64,000 nt of DNA from Carya illinoinensis (taxonomy: Eukaryota; Streptophyta; Magnoliopsida; Fagales; Juglandaceae). The notes under the pieces are model-generated. The model saw only the letters and a program-made list of their open reading frames with translations, ran no database searches and had not been told where the DNA came from. How positions within the stretch are numbered: position 1 is the stretch's first letter; each line of letters opens with the position of its first letter. The DNA lies in the NCBI RefSeq assembly GCF_018687715.1, contig NC_056755.1:9931501-9995500 (forward strand), in the 5' to 3' direction. A program made the position numbers and the translations under genes. This document shows positions 34,961 through 46,916 of this stretch, one piece after another.

Positions 34961-36501
34961 ACACCAACCAGTAATGAAGCGACGTGTATCCGCACAATCA
35001 GCCCAATCAGCATCATTATAAGCAGCAAGACGAGTAGAGTTGCTAGCCGGGAAAAATAAACCACGGGCAGAAGTGCCTGAACATAGTGTATGATCCTGCG
35101 AACAACAGCCAAATGAAGATGACGAGGAGTTTGAAGAAATTGACTGACTTGCTGTACAGCAAAAGAAATGTCTGGTCTAGTAATGGTGAAATAAACTAGG
35201 CTACCCACCAACTTTCGATATAAACTGGGATCAACAAGTAAGTCACCCTCCTCTTTGCGAAGCTTAACATTTAATTCCATAGATGTATCAATAGAAGTAG
35301 CCTCCTGTAGGCCAGCTGTAGCCACCAAGTCACTAGCATACTTATGTTGATTGAGTGAAATACCAGAGGGACTACGATGCACCTCAAGACCAAGAAAATA
35401 TGTGAGAGATCCAAGATCTTTCATATGAAAGGACTCTAAGAGATGGATCTTGAGCTGGTCAAGTAAAACAGAATCGGAACCAGTGATCACAATATCATCA
35501 ACATAAACTAAAAGAACAACAATACCCTTGTCTGATTTTTGAAAAAATAATGAAGTATCATACTTGCTCTGCTTGAATGAAAATTGTAATAAAGTTGTGC
35601 GGAATTTATCAAACCAGGCCCTCGGAACTTGTTTGAGACCATAAAGAGAGCGACGAAGCTTACACACATGTGAAGTTGGAGAAGTGAACAATCACAGGGG
35701 TGGCTTCATATAAATACACTCTTTAAGATCCTCTTGAAGGAAAGCATTCTTAATATCCATCTGATGTAGTGGCCAATCACTAGAAGCAGCAAGAGCTAGA
35801 ATCGTACGGACAGTAGTCATCTTAGCCACAGGAGCAAAGGTCTCTTCACAATTGACACCATATTCTTGATTATTCCCAAGTGCAACAAGTCGAGTTTTGT
35901 AACAATCCAAACTTCCATCAGATTGGACTTTGACTAAATAAACCCACTTGCAACCTAAAGGAACAATGGTGGGAGGACATGGCTCAATGTCCCAGGTGTG
36001 ATTGGCCTCTAAAGCGGCAACTTCTTCCTGTATAGCTTGTAGCCAATAATCATGCTTGACAGCATGTGAGTAGCATGTGAGAATATCAAAATTGGATAAT
36101 GCAGTAGTAAGAGCAGAAGCAAACCACCCATACCTATCCGGAGGTACTGACACTCGAGAAGAGCGACGTACCAAGTGCTCTGAAGGTGCTGCAACTGACT
36201 GGTCCTGGAGCGTGGTAGGATCAGATATCGGTTGAGCCACCGGAAGAGACTGTGGGCGGGAGCGTCTCGTATACACAATACTTGGTTTAAAAGGAGAGTT
36301 GACTGGATGAAGATCTGAGAATTGCTGTTCAAAAGGAGGAAGGACCACAGTAGAAGAAGAGGGTATAGAGGACACAGGAAAGAAATGTTGATTTTCAAAG
36401 AAAATAACATTCCTAGAAATGCGTGTACGATGTGAAGTAGGATCATAGCAAACAAATCCTTTTTGACACACATTATATCCCAAGAACGCACATCTAACTG
36501 A
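34951..36501 (-). pseudogene. copia reverse transcriptase segment
   Basis: Contains NHTWDIEPCPP, LGCKWVYLVK, EETFAPVAKMTTVRTILAL, HQMDIKNAFLQEDL, SLYGLKQVPRAWF and the catalytic YVDDIVITG, all RVT_2 blocks. A TGA at 35692-35694 replaces a residue after MKPPL, and the frame is lost near 35.09 kb. Confidence 0.9.
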
Positions 36502-37390
36502 TTAAGCAGATAATTTATGTCGCTCATGAGGAGGTAAATGGACAAAACATACATAACCAAAGATTCGGAGATTATCATAACTAGGTTGTTTAGCAAACAA
36601 GTGGAAATAGGGAGACTCCATGTGTAAGAGTTGGGACGGTAAACGATTAATCAAGTGAGTAGCAGTTTTCAGAGCCTCGACCCAGAACATGGATGGAACA
36701 GAGGATTCTAATAAGAGAGTACGTACCACATCAAGAAGATTGCGATTTTTGCGTTCGGCTACTCCATTCTGTTGAGGAGTAGCAGGACATGAACGTTGAT
36801 GAATAATACCTTTAGAAGCCAAGAATGCCTGAAACTCAATAGACAAATATTCACCACCAGAATCTGTGCGTAATGTCTTAATAGTCGTAGAAAATTGATT
36901 GTTAATATACACAAAAAACTGAGTGAAAGTAACTTCAGATTTAGAGCGAAGAAAATAAACCCAAGTGAATCTGCTATAATCATCAATGAAAGTCACATAA
37001 TATTTAAATTTTTCATGTGAACTAACTGGGAAAGGTCCCCAAACATCACTATGGATAAGATCAAAGCAGTGAGAAGCTCTACTAGCATGTAAAGGAAATG
37101 GAAGAATTTTACTTTTACCAAGTTTACAAGAATCACATTGAAGAGATAAAGAAGAACGTTCTTCATTATCAAGAAAAACTGAGTGCAATACATGAGATAA
37201 GATCTGAGCATTGGGATGACTTAAACGACGATGCCACATCATACTTAGATCAGGAACATTATGACAAGTAAAAGACTTAATAGACGAAACTGAAGAAGGT
37301 ACTGGAACAGGTAAACATAGTGGAAACAAACGCCCCACTTTAGGTCCCTTCACGATCGGCTCCCCCGTTACCTGGTCCTTGAAACCCTAT
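36502..37390 (-). pseudogene. copia integrase segment
   Basis: GAG-pre-integrase zinc site (WHRRLSHPN ... CDSCKLGKS), then the integrase core: HSDVWGPFPVSS, LRTDSGGEY and QQNGVAERKNRNLLD provide the D, D and E. It ends in a TAA at 36502-36504 where the family continues. Upstream, GPKVGRLFPL follows directly on sequence that joins the gag end, showing the protease deletion. Confidence 0.9.
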
Positions 37391-37519
37391 TGCAGATAAT
37401 ACTAAAATTAGCATCTATTGCACCATTTCTGGTGTGCAATAATTTGTTGGAGGAGGTGCAAGATTAGAGGAAGCACCGGAGGAAGAGCCATGTGCTATAG
37501 AAGTCTGAAATGCTTGAAC

Positions 37520-38329
37520 CTAACGATTTTGGGGGTGTATATGACATTCTTTGATAATGTGATCCTTCTTCTTACAATAAGAACAGTATTTCTTAGGACA
37601 ATTAGCAGCAATATGCCCATATTCCTTGCAGCAGAAACACTGTAAGGAGCTAGAATGTACAGGCGGTCCTCGTCGTTGAGCAGCATAAGCCATCGGAGGG
37701 AACCCTAAACTACCATGAGATTGTTCCAGAGAGGCTTGAGTACTAAGCCTTTGTTCTTCATGAAGTAACTCACCAAAACAAACATCAAGAGAAGGAACAG
37801 GAGAGCGATTTAGCAGAGAAGAGCGAACAGATTCATACTCGGGGTGAAGTTTCATAAGAAACTGATCACGACGACGAGTCTCGTGAAGACTTTGAATAGT
37901 GGAAAGAGAGGCAACAGGAACATCTGTAGTAACCAAATCAGAATATTCGTTCCAAAGAGTCAGGAATGCCGAATAATAATCTTGGATGGAACGATTGTCA
38001 TGTGAAAACATGGCAATCGTATGCTCTAACTGAAAACGACGAGCAGCATTATCTTGATGATATACTTTCTTTAAGTAAGTCCACATGAATTGAGCGGTGC
38101 AATGAGGCCGTAAGTGGGTGACAACATGTGACTCAACTGAGCCAAGAAACCAAGACATAATTCGAGCATCAAGCATAGCCCAATCCTTGGATTTATCAGG
38201 ATTGGGTGCACAATCAGTGCCATCAATATGACCCCAAATATCTTTTTCCTTAAGAAAAAGTTCAAACTGAAATGCCCATGTAGAATAATTGTTGCCCGTA
38301 AACTTGATACACACATGTGCAGAATCCAT
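37520..38329 (-). pseudogene. copia gag with CCHC zinc knuckle
   Basis: Starts at ATG 38327-38329. UBN2-type gag blocks are seen (GNNYSTWAFQFELFLKEKD, WTYLKKVYHQD, SIQDYYSAFLTLWNEY, FLMKLHPEYESVRSSLL), then CFCCKEYGHIAANC as the zinc knuckle and a second CSYCKKKDH. A stop at 37520-37522 separates it from pol. This is the best-preserved part of the element. Confidence 0.88.
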
Positions 38330-39039
38330 AGAAAAAAAAATTAGAGCCAACCCGTGAAGAAAGAGACCCACGTGAAGAAGGAAAAAAAAAAATTTAACCA
38401 ACTCAAATCTGGAAAAAGGAAAAAAAAAATCAAAGAATGAAAAGCAAACAAAAAATAAATAAAACAACAAGCAACTTCGTCCGAATCAACTAAAAAGTTA
38501 AGAAAGAACAAAAAAACAAAGACGCCGCCTCACGGTCTGTTCATAGGAACTCCAGAAAATTCTCAAAACTCGCTCTCAATCGACCCACTGCAAATGAAAA
38601 ACTGCCAAAAAAATAAAACACCGAGACCCAGTTCACGTTGGGTTGCTGAGACCCAGACTGAAACAGTTCACGTTGGTACTATGTGAGGTCGGTTGAAGAG
38701 AGGGAGAGAGAGACGTGTAGGGAGTGAGAATTGATTAAAAGGAGTAGGCTGGGATTGATGTACTTGGAATTTTATAGAAAGGGAAGAGAGTGCACTACCT
38801 ACATGAGAGTTGAGAGAATTGGAGAGGGAAGAAGTCTATAGGCGAGAAACTGCTGAGAGAAACTGCCGAGAGAAAAAGGAGCTCACAGGTGACAACCAAA
38901 AAATCGAGAGAAAAAAAAAATTCAAGTGGCTCTCGTGTGGTTTGCTGAGAACTTGCAGAACCTGCAGATCAGTGTGCCATGAACCATGAAGCCAACAATA
39001 CTAAGATAGACCGAAACACAAGAAAAAAATTTCAAGAAA

Positions 39040-39051
39040 GCTCTGATACCA
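39040..39051 (-). other. copia primer-binding site
   Basis: TGGTATCAGAGC on the minus strand directly after the 5' LTR, complementary to initiator methionine tRNA, the usual copia primer. Confidence 0.9.
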
Positions 39052-39233
39052 TGTCAAAGATAAGATGAAACTCTATGTGAATGGCTGAATGAATTGGCCT
39101 TGAGATTTCTCTTTATTATATAAACTATGCCACCGAATACTATACATGGAAAGTCAATTATATACAACAAACGGTGCCTAACATTCCTCCATAATTTTCT
39201 TAATACGGTGCCTAATATTATTCCTCGTTGACA
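39052..39233 (-). repeat. copia 5' LTR
   Basis: 182 bp, differs from the other LTR at three positions by eye. Confidence 0.9.
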
Positions 39234-39301
39234 AGAAGGTCGTCAAGTTCATCAAAACTTATGGAAAGAGATAAATTTAATTCTTCGAATTATATGCCAA
39301 C

Positions 39302-39586
39302 CTGTGCTTTGTTGAGCGTCTCACCAGGACGTGGGATAATCCCGGTCAAGTCAGACTCCATGAAATTGAAAATCGGATAGAGACTATAATCCATCCTTGA
39401 AGTGGCTAATCCTTCAAGCTTGATCACGTTGGGATGATCTAGCATCTTCAGTATCTTAATCTCTCTTGCCATGAACTTCACACTTTCAGGCTCCGTAGTG
39501 TCAAACCGCACTTTCTTCAAAGCAACAATCTTTTTGGTGTCCGTATCTCGAGCTTTATACACATTGCTGTAAGTTCCTTGCCTGAT
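39302..39586 (-). pseudogene. kinase pseudogene exon 2 (N-lobe)
   Basis: Runs from acceptor TCACAG to ACAG and a weak donor GTTGGC, 95 codons, no stop. It reads IRQGTYSNVYKARDTDT, IVALKKVRFD, ESVKFMAREIKILKMLDHPN and VIKLEGLATSRMDYSLYPIF. The lysine of VALKK and the PITAIRE-like PESVKFMAREI helix are kept. The first glycine of the ATP loop (normally IGQGTYS) is arginine. Confidence 0.88.
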
Positions 39587-40564
39587 CTGTGATAGCAAGA
39601 AGTTTATATACAAAATTGCTCTAAATCAAATTACTTTTTATATTTTCTTAATTAGAACTTTTAGATATGGTGGTGGTAAGAGTAATCTAATTATTGTTGT
39701 TAAAATTTTCTCACAATATCTGACAACTCATCATTGATCATTGATGCTTTTGCAGTGTTTCTGTACTTTTTTTTTGGGGGGCGGGGGGTGGGGGAGGTTG
39801 GGTCCCTTTCCATGAGGTTTTGTAGACCAAACCAGACCTATGTAGTTCAAGATTTTCCCACCCTATACCAGACCGAATAGCCATAAGAACCGGGATGGTT
39901 AGGTCCGGTCGATACTCTATTCCAAATAGGCCATTGGCTCAATCTTTATATCCAATATTTTTTAGCCTAACAGTAAAAGCTCACTAACAATTTATCCAAT
40001 TTTAAGCCAAAAATACCAAAAAATAACTTGAAAGAAAATAAAAATAATCATAAAAGAAAATTTGTCTATATACAATAAATTTGAATAAAAGATTTTACTT
40101 TAAAAAAAATTCTATATCCATCAAAACAATTTAAACAAGGTTATCAATCATAATATTTAATATTTATCATTAACAAACTAGCCACTTAATTGCAACTTGC
40201 ACCAAGAAGCTCTTTAAAAGATATTCCATACTATGATATATATATTAGTATAAATATAATACTATTAGTCTATTAATATAGAGTAATAGTTAGTGACTTA
40301 TTTACTATAATTAATAAATTAATAATACACTATTACACCAGTACTAATACTATAACTATATTAACTAACAACTATACTAGTAGTATTTCTAAAATACTAT
40401 ATGTTAGTGATAAATTGGTAATATTATATTAAATAATAATAATAATCTTATTACTAATAATCTATGTAATTATAGTGATTTAACATATTAAGTTAACTAT
40501 ATTAATACTATTATAAATTTATACGTATATTATAATTTATACTATAACTCTTATTTTTTGACAG
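39587..40564. other. kinase intron 1 DNA, AT-rich, no gene
   Basis: Contains a T-run passing into GGGGGGCGGGGGGTGGGG at about 39770-39795 and a long TA-rich stretch at 40.2-40.55 kb. No feature beyond composition. Confidence 0.5.
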
Positions 40565-41378
40565 GTATGTCCATGCTGGGACGACATTGAAGGAATTTGT
40601 TGACCAATTCGATAATGCTCTTAGAAAGAAAGTGGAGGTCGAGACAACGACTGATTTCAATTGTAGCAATCAAACTATCCCCTGTGTCTCCCCTTTCAAA
40701 ATTGAGAAGCAGTTTCAAAAAGTCTATACAAATGCAAAGTTTAAGGAGATCCAAAGAGAGTTTATGGGCCTAATGTATTGTAATTATTGGTTAGTAAGCA
40801 CACAGGGGTGCATTTTAATTTTTGATGTGTTGGATGAAATATCATTTGATGAGCAAACCAAAAGAGTTCATTACTCAGTTTACTATAACGAAGATGAGTG
40901 TGAGGTAAAATGCACTTGTGGTTTGTTTGAGATGAGGGGGATTATTTATAGGCATGCACTTAGAGTCTGTCAGTTGAAAAATATTAATATGCTGCCGAAG
41001 GAATATTTCCTAGATTGATGGAGAAAGGACTTAAAGAGGCATTACACATTAATCAGAAGTAGTTATGATGATGTGCGGGGTAGATCAGACACGCTTAATT
41101 ACGAGCTTATGATCCAAAGATGTTCGAAACTAGCATCCAAAATATCCTCAAACAATGACAAAGTCCATGCATTCCTGCACTATGTTGATGAGTTTGATAA
41201 AACATGTGAAGGTTCCACATGTCAGTCGACTATCCAATCAACGATGGCCAACCCAACGGTGGCCTTGGATAAGGGTAAAAAGATTTTAAACCCTAACATC
41301 GTTCGAGGAAAAGGGAGACCTCAAAATAAGAGGAATGCTCCACCTGTGGAGAAACTGGCAACAAAGCGAAAAAAACAG
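40565..41378 (+). pseudogene. FAR1/FRS-like (MULE-derived) fragment
   Basis: After acceptor TTGACAG it reads YVHAGTTLKEFVDQFDNALR, then KEIQREFMGLMYCN and the SWIM zinc region CEVKCTCGLFEMRGIIYRHAL. A TGA at 41016-41018 stands where RW is usual, and a further open stretch ends in a basic segment before donor GTATTA. These are FAR1-related sequence blocks. The third SWIM cysteine (GILCRH) is tyrosine here. The first half, with the DNA-binding and most of the transposase-like domain, is absent. A short further exon may be at 41475-41529. Confidence 0.8.
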
Positions 41379-41529
41379 GTATTAATTGTTGATGCTTATT
41401 TTGTTACTTGATATTTAGTAGTTCAAATTCTAAATTTTTTTTTTTTTTTTTGTCGATGGAACTTAGACTTGCAGGAAATTCTTGGTAGATGAAAGTGAAG
41501 TGGGTGAGAGCCCAGGATCTCAACCTTAA

Positions 41530-43069
41530 CATTGTAGGAATTTTTGAGAAGGGCTCAAGTAACAACTCTTTCTATTATGTATTACATTTAGATCTTTGTT
41601 ATATTTAACTGAATTTTTATATAATACCCGATGGCTTTTCAATCTCCTGCAGGTTGTAAATATTGATTTTGTAAGCTGTTGGAAGTTTTTGTGAAATCAG
41701 TGTTGGTGTAGATGAGGATCGGACCTTATTATGACTCCCAAAGATGGAGGCTTGGATATAATTTTTAAAATAGTTTTGGAAATGTTCCGGTGGTCTTGTT
41801 GAAATCAACCAATAAATTGGTAAATGCATCCATATTGACATTAACTTATTGGTATTAGTTGAGTTGGGTGGAGAGTTTTTTGAGATGGGTTGTTGGAAGG
41901 ATTTTTATGTCCATTTAGCTTCTCTGATAGATTGATAATGAAAGCTGTCATCAGTCATGCCCCTCATAAGTATTAAGAATTGTTGGCATATAAAGCAATT
42001 TCTTTGTAGTTGATAAGGATGTAAGGTAGCTAATTGCATGGCTTTTCTGCTTTTCTTTGTAGTTGATACAGTGAGATCCTAGATCTTGATTGTGTTGAAT
42101 GGCAGGTAAAAATGACTTATAATTGGCAACTCTGTTTCTTTGATGATAGGAACTGTTAATTTCAATCATGCATTTCTGATTTTTGTTCCCAATGCAGAAA
42201 AAAGTCAATCACAGCTGCTGCATTTTCTTGTGATGGTTCTGTCCTGGCTAGGTAGATCTGAAACTGTCATCACCTTGTGGAATCCTGTCATCAGTCATGC
42301 ATCCATGGAAAATCCTGCACCTCCATGTATCTCATGGAAGTAGTTATGATGATTGTTAAAAGACCTTAAAAAATGGAGCATATCTCAATTCTAGTTCATA
42401 GGTTGAGTTCCAACATTAATTTAATGTTGCTTATTGATCCGAGTTGGTAGCATCAGTTTTGAGTCGATTGAGTGAATGCCTTCATCTCCATATATCTACT
42501 CGGAAGTTTTTATCATGTTGAGGTAGTATTCTTAGGACAAAAAATATTCTTGGGTTGATGTAGATTTTTTGTTGGGTTGATGTTCTGCTATTCACTATTT
42601 ATTGACTGTATTTTTGGGTTTTGTCTCCATTTTTTACCACTGATAAACGCATTGATAATTTGATGGGAAGAGTTCATTGTTGGGTTGACGATTCACTCGG
42701 AATGCATTATATGTTGCCTTGGAGCCGGGCTGATTTAATGTGTTGTCACTATGTTCATCTCGGTTTGAAGAGGCTGCACTGAACTGAAGATTTGTTGATT
42801 TTAGAATGATGGCTTTTGTAAATATTTGTATATATTTCATACTATAACTCAGAGCTAAATGTAGAGTTTTATTGTACAGCAAAATATCCATTCCAATATC
42901 CATTACTGTTATGTAGCCAAAATGTTGGAAGTTGTATATATGGAATACACGGACAAGTTTGATGGCAGGGAATTGTTCCAGTCCAATATCCAGCTTTGAC
43001 ATTATGTATTAAGTCAAGAATATATATAGCACTTCGTTTCCAGTCCACTCTCATGCCTGTTCTGTGGTC
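41530..43069. other. kinase intron 1 DNA with one gene fragment
   Basis: Mostly unrecognised. The WD40 piece at 42198-42290 is listed separately. The string CTGTCATCAGTCATGC occurs at about 41945 and 42287, a short direct repeat bracketing the fragment. Open frames at 42.6-43.2 kb have no motif. Confidence 0.4.
42198..42290 (+). pseudogene. WD40-repeat (WDR75-like) exon fragment
   Basis: After an acceptor CCAATGCAG one frame reads KKSITAAAFSCDGSVLA, then after a shift ETVITLWNP. Together these match the start of a WD repeat as in plant WDR75/NAN1-type ribosome-biogenesis proteins. Only about 30 residues are present, with a frame break near 42255. It is probably a captured or retained gene scrap. 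The family call rests on a short match. Confidence 0.45.
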
Positions 43070-43074
43070 GTTCC

Positions 43075-43549
43075 TGTTGTGAAAAACGATGGCAAAAAAT
43101 TGAAAAAGAAATATGGAATGAGAAAAGTAATCACACATGACACAAGATTTACGTGGTTCAGCAAATTGCCTACGTCCACGGGAGTTGCAGAGGATTTTAT
43201 TATTGAGGAATATCACACTACAATGACGGATCAATTACTGTAAGTCCACAGTATTTCTACAGTACGATCATATGATATAATAATTATATATATAGTCAAA
43301 CGGCGGAAAAAACCCTAGAGGTGTGTAAAAATGCATGTTTGCTCGAGCTCACTGTCGAGCTGACATCGAGCGTTCAACTCTGCCTGACTTCGCTCGAGCA
43401 GCCAATGCCTCCGCTCGAGCGAAACTTCCTTCCGCCTCTGCTCGAGCTCACTGTCAAACTAATATCGAGCGTTCGAATCTGTCTGGCTTCGCTCTAGAGG
43501 CTAATGCCTCCGCTCGAGCGGTGTGGACCAGACTCTACAGTACTCAATA
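43075..43549. mobile_element. solo LTR, about 475 bp
   Basis: Starts TGTTGTGAAAAACGATGG and ends near ACTCAATA, flanked by GTTCC at 43070-43074 and 43550-43554. It contains ACACAAGATTTACGTGGTTC and GCCTACGTCCACGGGAG, a segment common in plant LTRs. The terminal CA has become TA if these ends are right. Two 99-bp internal repeats carry many CTCGAG sites. Confidence 0.6.
43340..43530. repeat. 99-bp tandem repeat rich in GCTCGAGC palindromes
   Basis: TGCTCGAGCTCACTGTC occurs at 43340 and 43439. Each unit continues ATCGAGCGTTC and AATGCCTCCGCTCGAGCG. The second unit is diverged. Confidence 0.75.
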
Positions 43550-43879
43550 GTTCCAGTAGGTTGAATGACTTACCATAAGCAGCCAAAAAACAATACTTCA
43601 AGTGCATAAAAACTGATTGTAAATTAATAACATCCATGTTTTGAGCAATGTCACTAAATAACACTTTGTTAGAGGCATTACAAAGTCAATTTCATTGAAA
43701 AAAGTTCTGTATTACACGGATGGGTACAATTTACATACATGGTCTTGGTTCAAACCATGTGCACTTTAAAAGAACCATGCAAAACCAAAAAGAGTTCATA
43801 CACTGTACTTTACATAGAATTTAGACAAACCAAATAAACACTATTATAAAAGTTAGAACCCAGTACAAACACAAAGTTT

Positions 43880-44251
43880 TCACTTTTGCTTTTTCAGATT
43901 CTTTGCTATCTCTCTCACTTTATCTTCCCTTTTCCGAACGGCATACTCGTGCTGTAATACATCATTCCACGTAATATTTGTCGCCTTATTCTCACGGGCA
44001 CGAAAATTTAGATCTAGCAAATAAAGTATATCGGCCCATACAAAAAAATTCACATCTTGCTTCTCCCTACACAAAGAAAATATTTTCAATTAATATGATA
44101 AAATACACCCCAAGCAGCAAACCAAAGCATCAAGTTACTGACTTACCGTTTTATAGTTTGGGCAAGCAAAAAATCTCCTTCCAGGATTCTTTGACCTATG
44201 AAATGTCTTTAGTGATGTCCTCAAACCACACCAACAAGTTAGAGATTCCAT
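43880..44251 (-). CDS. small GRF-type zinc-finger protein, apparent one-base frameshift
   Basis: Exon 1 (44147-44251) starts MESLTCWCGLRTSL and contains SKNPGRRFFACPNYKT, the GRF zinc-finger core, up to donor GTAAGT. Exon 2 (43880-44066) begins GEARCEFF, giving the last zinc cysteine. The frame must then move by one base in a T7 run (44042-44048) to continue VWADILYLLDLNF and end in a basic coiled-coil-like tail, VRKREDKVREIAKNLKKQK. An alternative is a downstream donor (CA before GTAACT at 44138), which keeps one frame but loses the cysteine. GRF fingers bind nucleic acid; small plant members are uncharacterised. Either a recent pseudogene or a homopolymer error in the assembly. It lies inside intron 1 of the kinase pseudogene. 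Confidence 0.65.
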
Positions 44252-46916
44252 GACAAATCATTAAGTAAAGATGATGATCGAGATGCTGACATGACTGATT
44301 CTAAAAAACCAAAGATAAATTTGTGCTTCTGAGAAGTCGAAGTCAGGAGTCTGTAATTCATAAAATTTATGAAATAGTTCAAGGAGACTTATAATTACCA
44401 ATAAAATCTACTGGTTTTATTGAGGTTCTCTCCAGAATGTGTAGACACTGGAAACTTACATAAAAGTAAGGTAAATCATAAAAACATCATTACGTTACAG
44501 CAGGGGGACCTGCATGAAGGTTTAAAACTCCATTGGGTAGAAAGCTTAGTTCTCTTTTGAAGAAACAAAAATAGGGAGACTCAAAAACTTCAAATCTTTC
44601 TCAAAACCCCCAAAGGACTTCACCTTGACAAAAGTAAAACAAAAAACAAAAACTAATAGCTTATTTTAAAATTTGATCTCACCAAAATTAGAAACTAAAC
44701 ATTTTTATCTCATATTTTTATTAATGGCTTAATAGTATGTGCAGTATTAAATATAAAAATGCATCTGACTTTAGCAAGAATTGTGCTCCATATTTCTCTC
44801 AGAAACATATGCAAACCAAAACTAGTCAGACCCAACAGATGGTAGAATTGCAATTGCTAATCAAAATTCAATGCTTAAAACTTATGGTTAAAGGGCTAGC
44901 ATACTGCCAAACGACAAGCAGCAAGTGTAGTGTGCGTGGTGGGATTTTACATTTAGACCATTGGGTTAAGCTAAAACAAAGTATCGCAATTGAGTTTTCT
45001 ATTAGCCAAATATGCATTTGTTTTACTTTTCAAATCAAATCAAGTACAACAAAGAAGTAATCAATGGGAAAAACATTTAATTTTTTTCCTGTTTTTGTCC
45101 ATGAGAATGAGCAAACTAATAACCTTCAAAAAATTAAAACATAGAACTACCATAACAGAGGTCCAAGACGTATTCTGAAAGAACAGTTAGAAATTAGAAA
45201 AAATTAAATTAAACATTATGATATATGAGAATTACACATATCAACTGCCATATGTGCTTGTATTTTATGAAGTAATAGTTAATCATGAATTACATATGAA
45301 TCTAAGAAAGTTCAAATATCAAGCCTAACCTAAGAATTACATTCTATGATGAAGGAGTTTTTTTTATTATAACTAAAATCGTATGTGATGAAATAACCTG
45401 GATAGCGAGGGTAAAATAGCCCCTGTTTATTTTGTTTGGAGTTTTTGGAATACACAGACCTGCAAAGAAAATGACAGAAGAAGCTCTGTTAGTTTCTTTC
45501 ATGCTAGATAAATAATTACACAGAAAAATGTATGCCATGAGAGGCAACATCGGCAACATCTACACCCCCGCACCATTAGTTTCTAGCAAATACAGGGAGC
45601 AAAAAATAATGAAGTAAATAGAGGAAAAACAAAATTGCCCAAACCCTAGAATCACAGATTATTTACCTTCCTACCTTCCCACAGATTCGCGTATTAGGGC
45701 TGAGGGTGGCTTCGCGTTTGCTGAATGAGGGCTTCCTTTGGTGGATTTAGAGACTGATCTCCTTGGGAGGGCTGAGGTTCTAGTGGGGAGGGTTGAGGTC
45801 GGTGGTTGCTTCGCTTCGAGGAGGGAGATCGAAGAAGACGAAAGGATGAGGAGATTCGGGAGGGGGAGTTTGTGGGACAAGATGAGAGAGACGATGGGGA
45901 GAGGGGGCTGAGAGTGCTGGTGGGGGGATGTTGATGACGGAACTCGGGAGGGAGATCGAAGAAGACGAAACGAAAGAATGAGGAGATTCGGGAATGGGAG
46001 AGGTTGAGCAAGACGAGGGGGAGAGTGCTACTGGTGGGGGGATGCCGACGACAGGAAGGGGGAAAGCCGGGGAGAGGGGAGCTCGAGAGGTTCTTTTCGA
46101 ACTCAAATCGAGCACAATACTACTGAGGGAGGGAAAAGAAAGTGGGGTCAATTTGGTCATTACACATCTGTCACGTAGGGTGTGTCTCCGGTTGATCCTA
46201 AATAGGGGCTGCTCCCAATATTTATTCATAAAAAAATTATAAACCTAAGTTGAAACACACAAAAATATAAATAAATACAAAAAAATAAAGGATCAAGGAA
46301 TTATTAAAAATAATGAAATTTTTAAAAAAAATAATGGGACATATTTAAAGTTACAAAAAAATTAAGATTTTATATATGACTTTTAGATTTTAAAATTATA
46401 TGAATCTTATGTGGATTTGAAATTTACAAAAACTTTGTCCAAATTCAAGAAAAATACAATTTTGCTATTAAAACAGTCCAAAAGAATTCAAAGAAACAAA
46501 ACTATATGAATGATTAAGATCTTTCTATCTCCAACAGGCAACTATCCAAGAAACTCGAACACCTCCCCACTATCAAGTCTTCTTTCTAATCTCCCTATCC
46601 TCTCTTAAATTTGGGTGTCGCAAAGAACAAGGGAGGAAGATAATTTGAAATAAAGAAAATCAACATATGAATCCTCTCCCGCTCTACTCCTTGCAGCTAG
46701 AACCTCTCTCTCTCTCTCTCTCTCTGATCAGTTGCTTCCTCTCCCTATTCATGCGGTTTATATGAGAAACTACAATCTAAATCCCGCCATTTGAAACCCT
46801 CCCAAGAATGCCAGTCATCATAGAATGGAAGCAGAGTCAATTGGACATAATGAATACAGTACAAAACTTCGCTTATGTATTCTAATAACAGAAGGATAGA
46901 ATCAATATCATCAAAC
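44252..46916. other. upstream of the GRF gene, no further gene recognised
   Basis: Short frames at 44.7-45.2 kb carry no motif. A telo-box-like AAACCCTAG is at 45642-45650. A G-rich tandem duplication lies at 45821-46075 and a CT run at about 46708-46727. Confidence 0.45.
45821..46075. repeat. 127-bp tandem duplication, purine rich
   Basis: GAGGGAGATCGAAGAAGACG starts at 45821 and again at 45948. Both copies run through GAGGAGATTCGGGA and GGTGGGGGGATG. Long minus-strand Ser/Pro frames here are due to the composition of the repeat. Confidence 0.75.

Larger units (their letters stand above)
34361..39233 (-). mobile_element. Ty1/copia retrotransposon, decayed, nearly full length
   Basis: Two 182-bp LTRs (34361-34542 and 39052-39233) start TGTCAAAGATAAG and end CCTCGTTGACA. 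I count three differences between them. The primer-binding site TGGTATCAGAGC (initiator Met-tRNA complement) abuts the 5' LTR at 39040-39051. A purine tract GAGGGGGGC abuts the 3' LTR at 34543-34551. Flanks read AAAAG and AGAAG, a likely 5-bp target duplication with one change. Gag, integrase, reverse transcriptase and RNase H follow in copia order, but the protease is deleted and several stops and frameshifts are present. It sits in intron 2 of the kinase pseudogene, same strand. Confidence 0.92.

Noticed and set aside
43335..43550. Arg/Ala-rich plus-strand frame
   Set aside because: Comes from the GCTCGAGC repeats inside the solo LTR.
45671..46242. Pro/Ser-rich minus-strand proteins
   Set aside because: Overlapping frames on a purine-rich 127-bp tandem duplication; no motif and no consistent frame.
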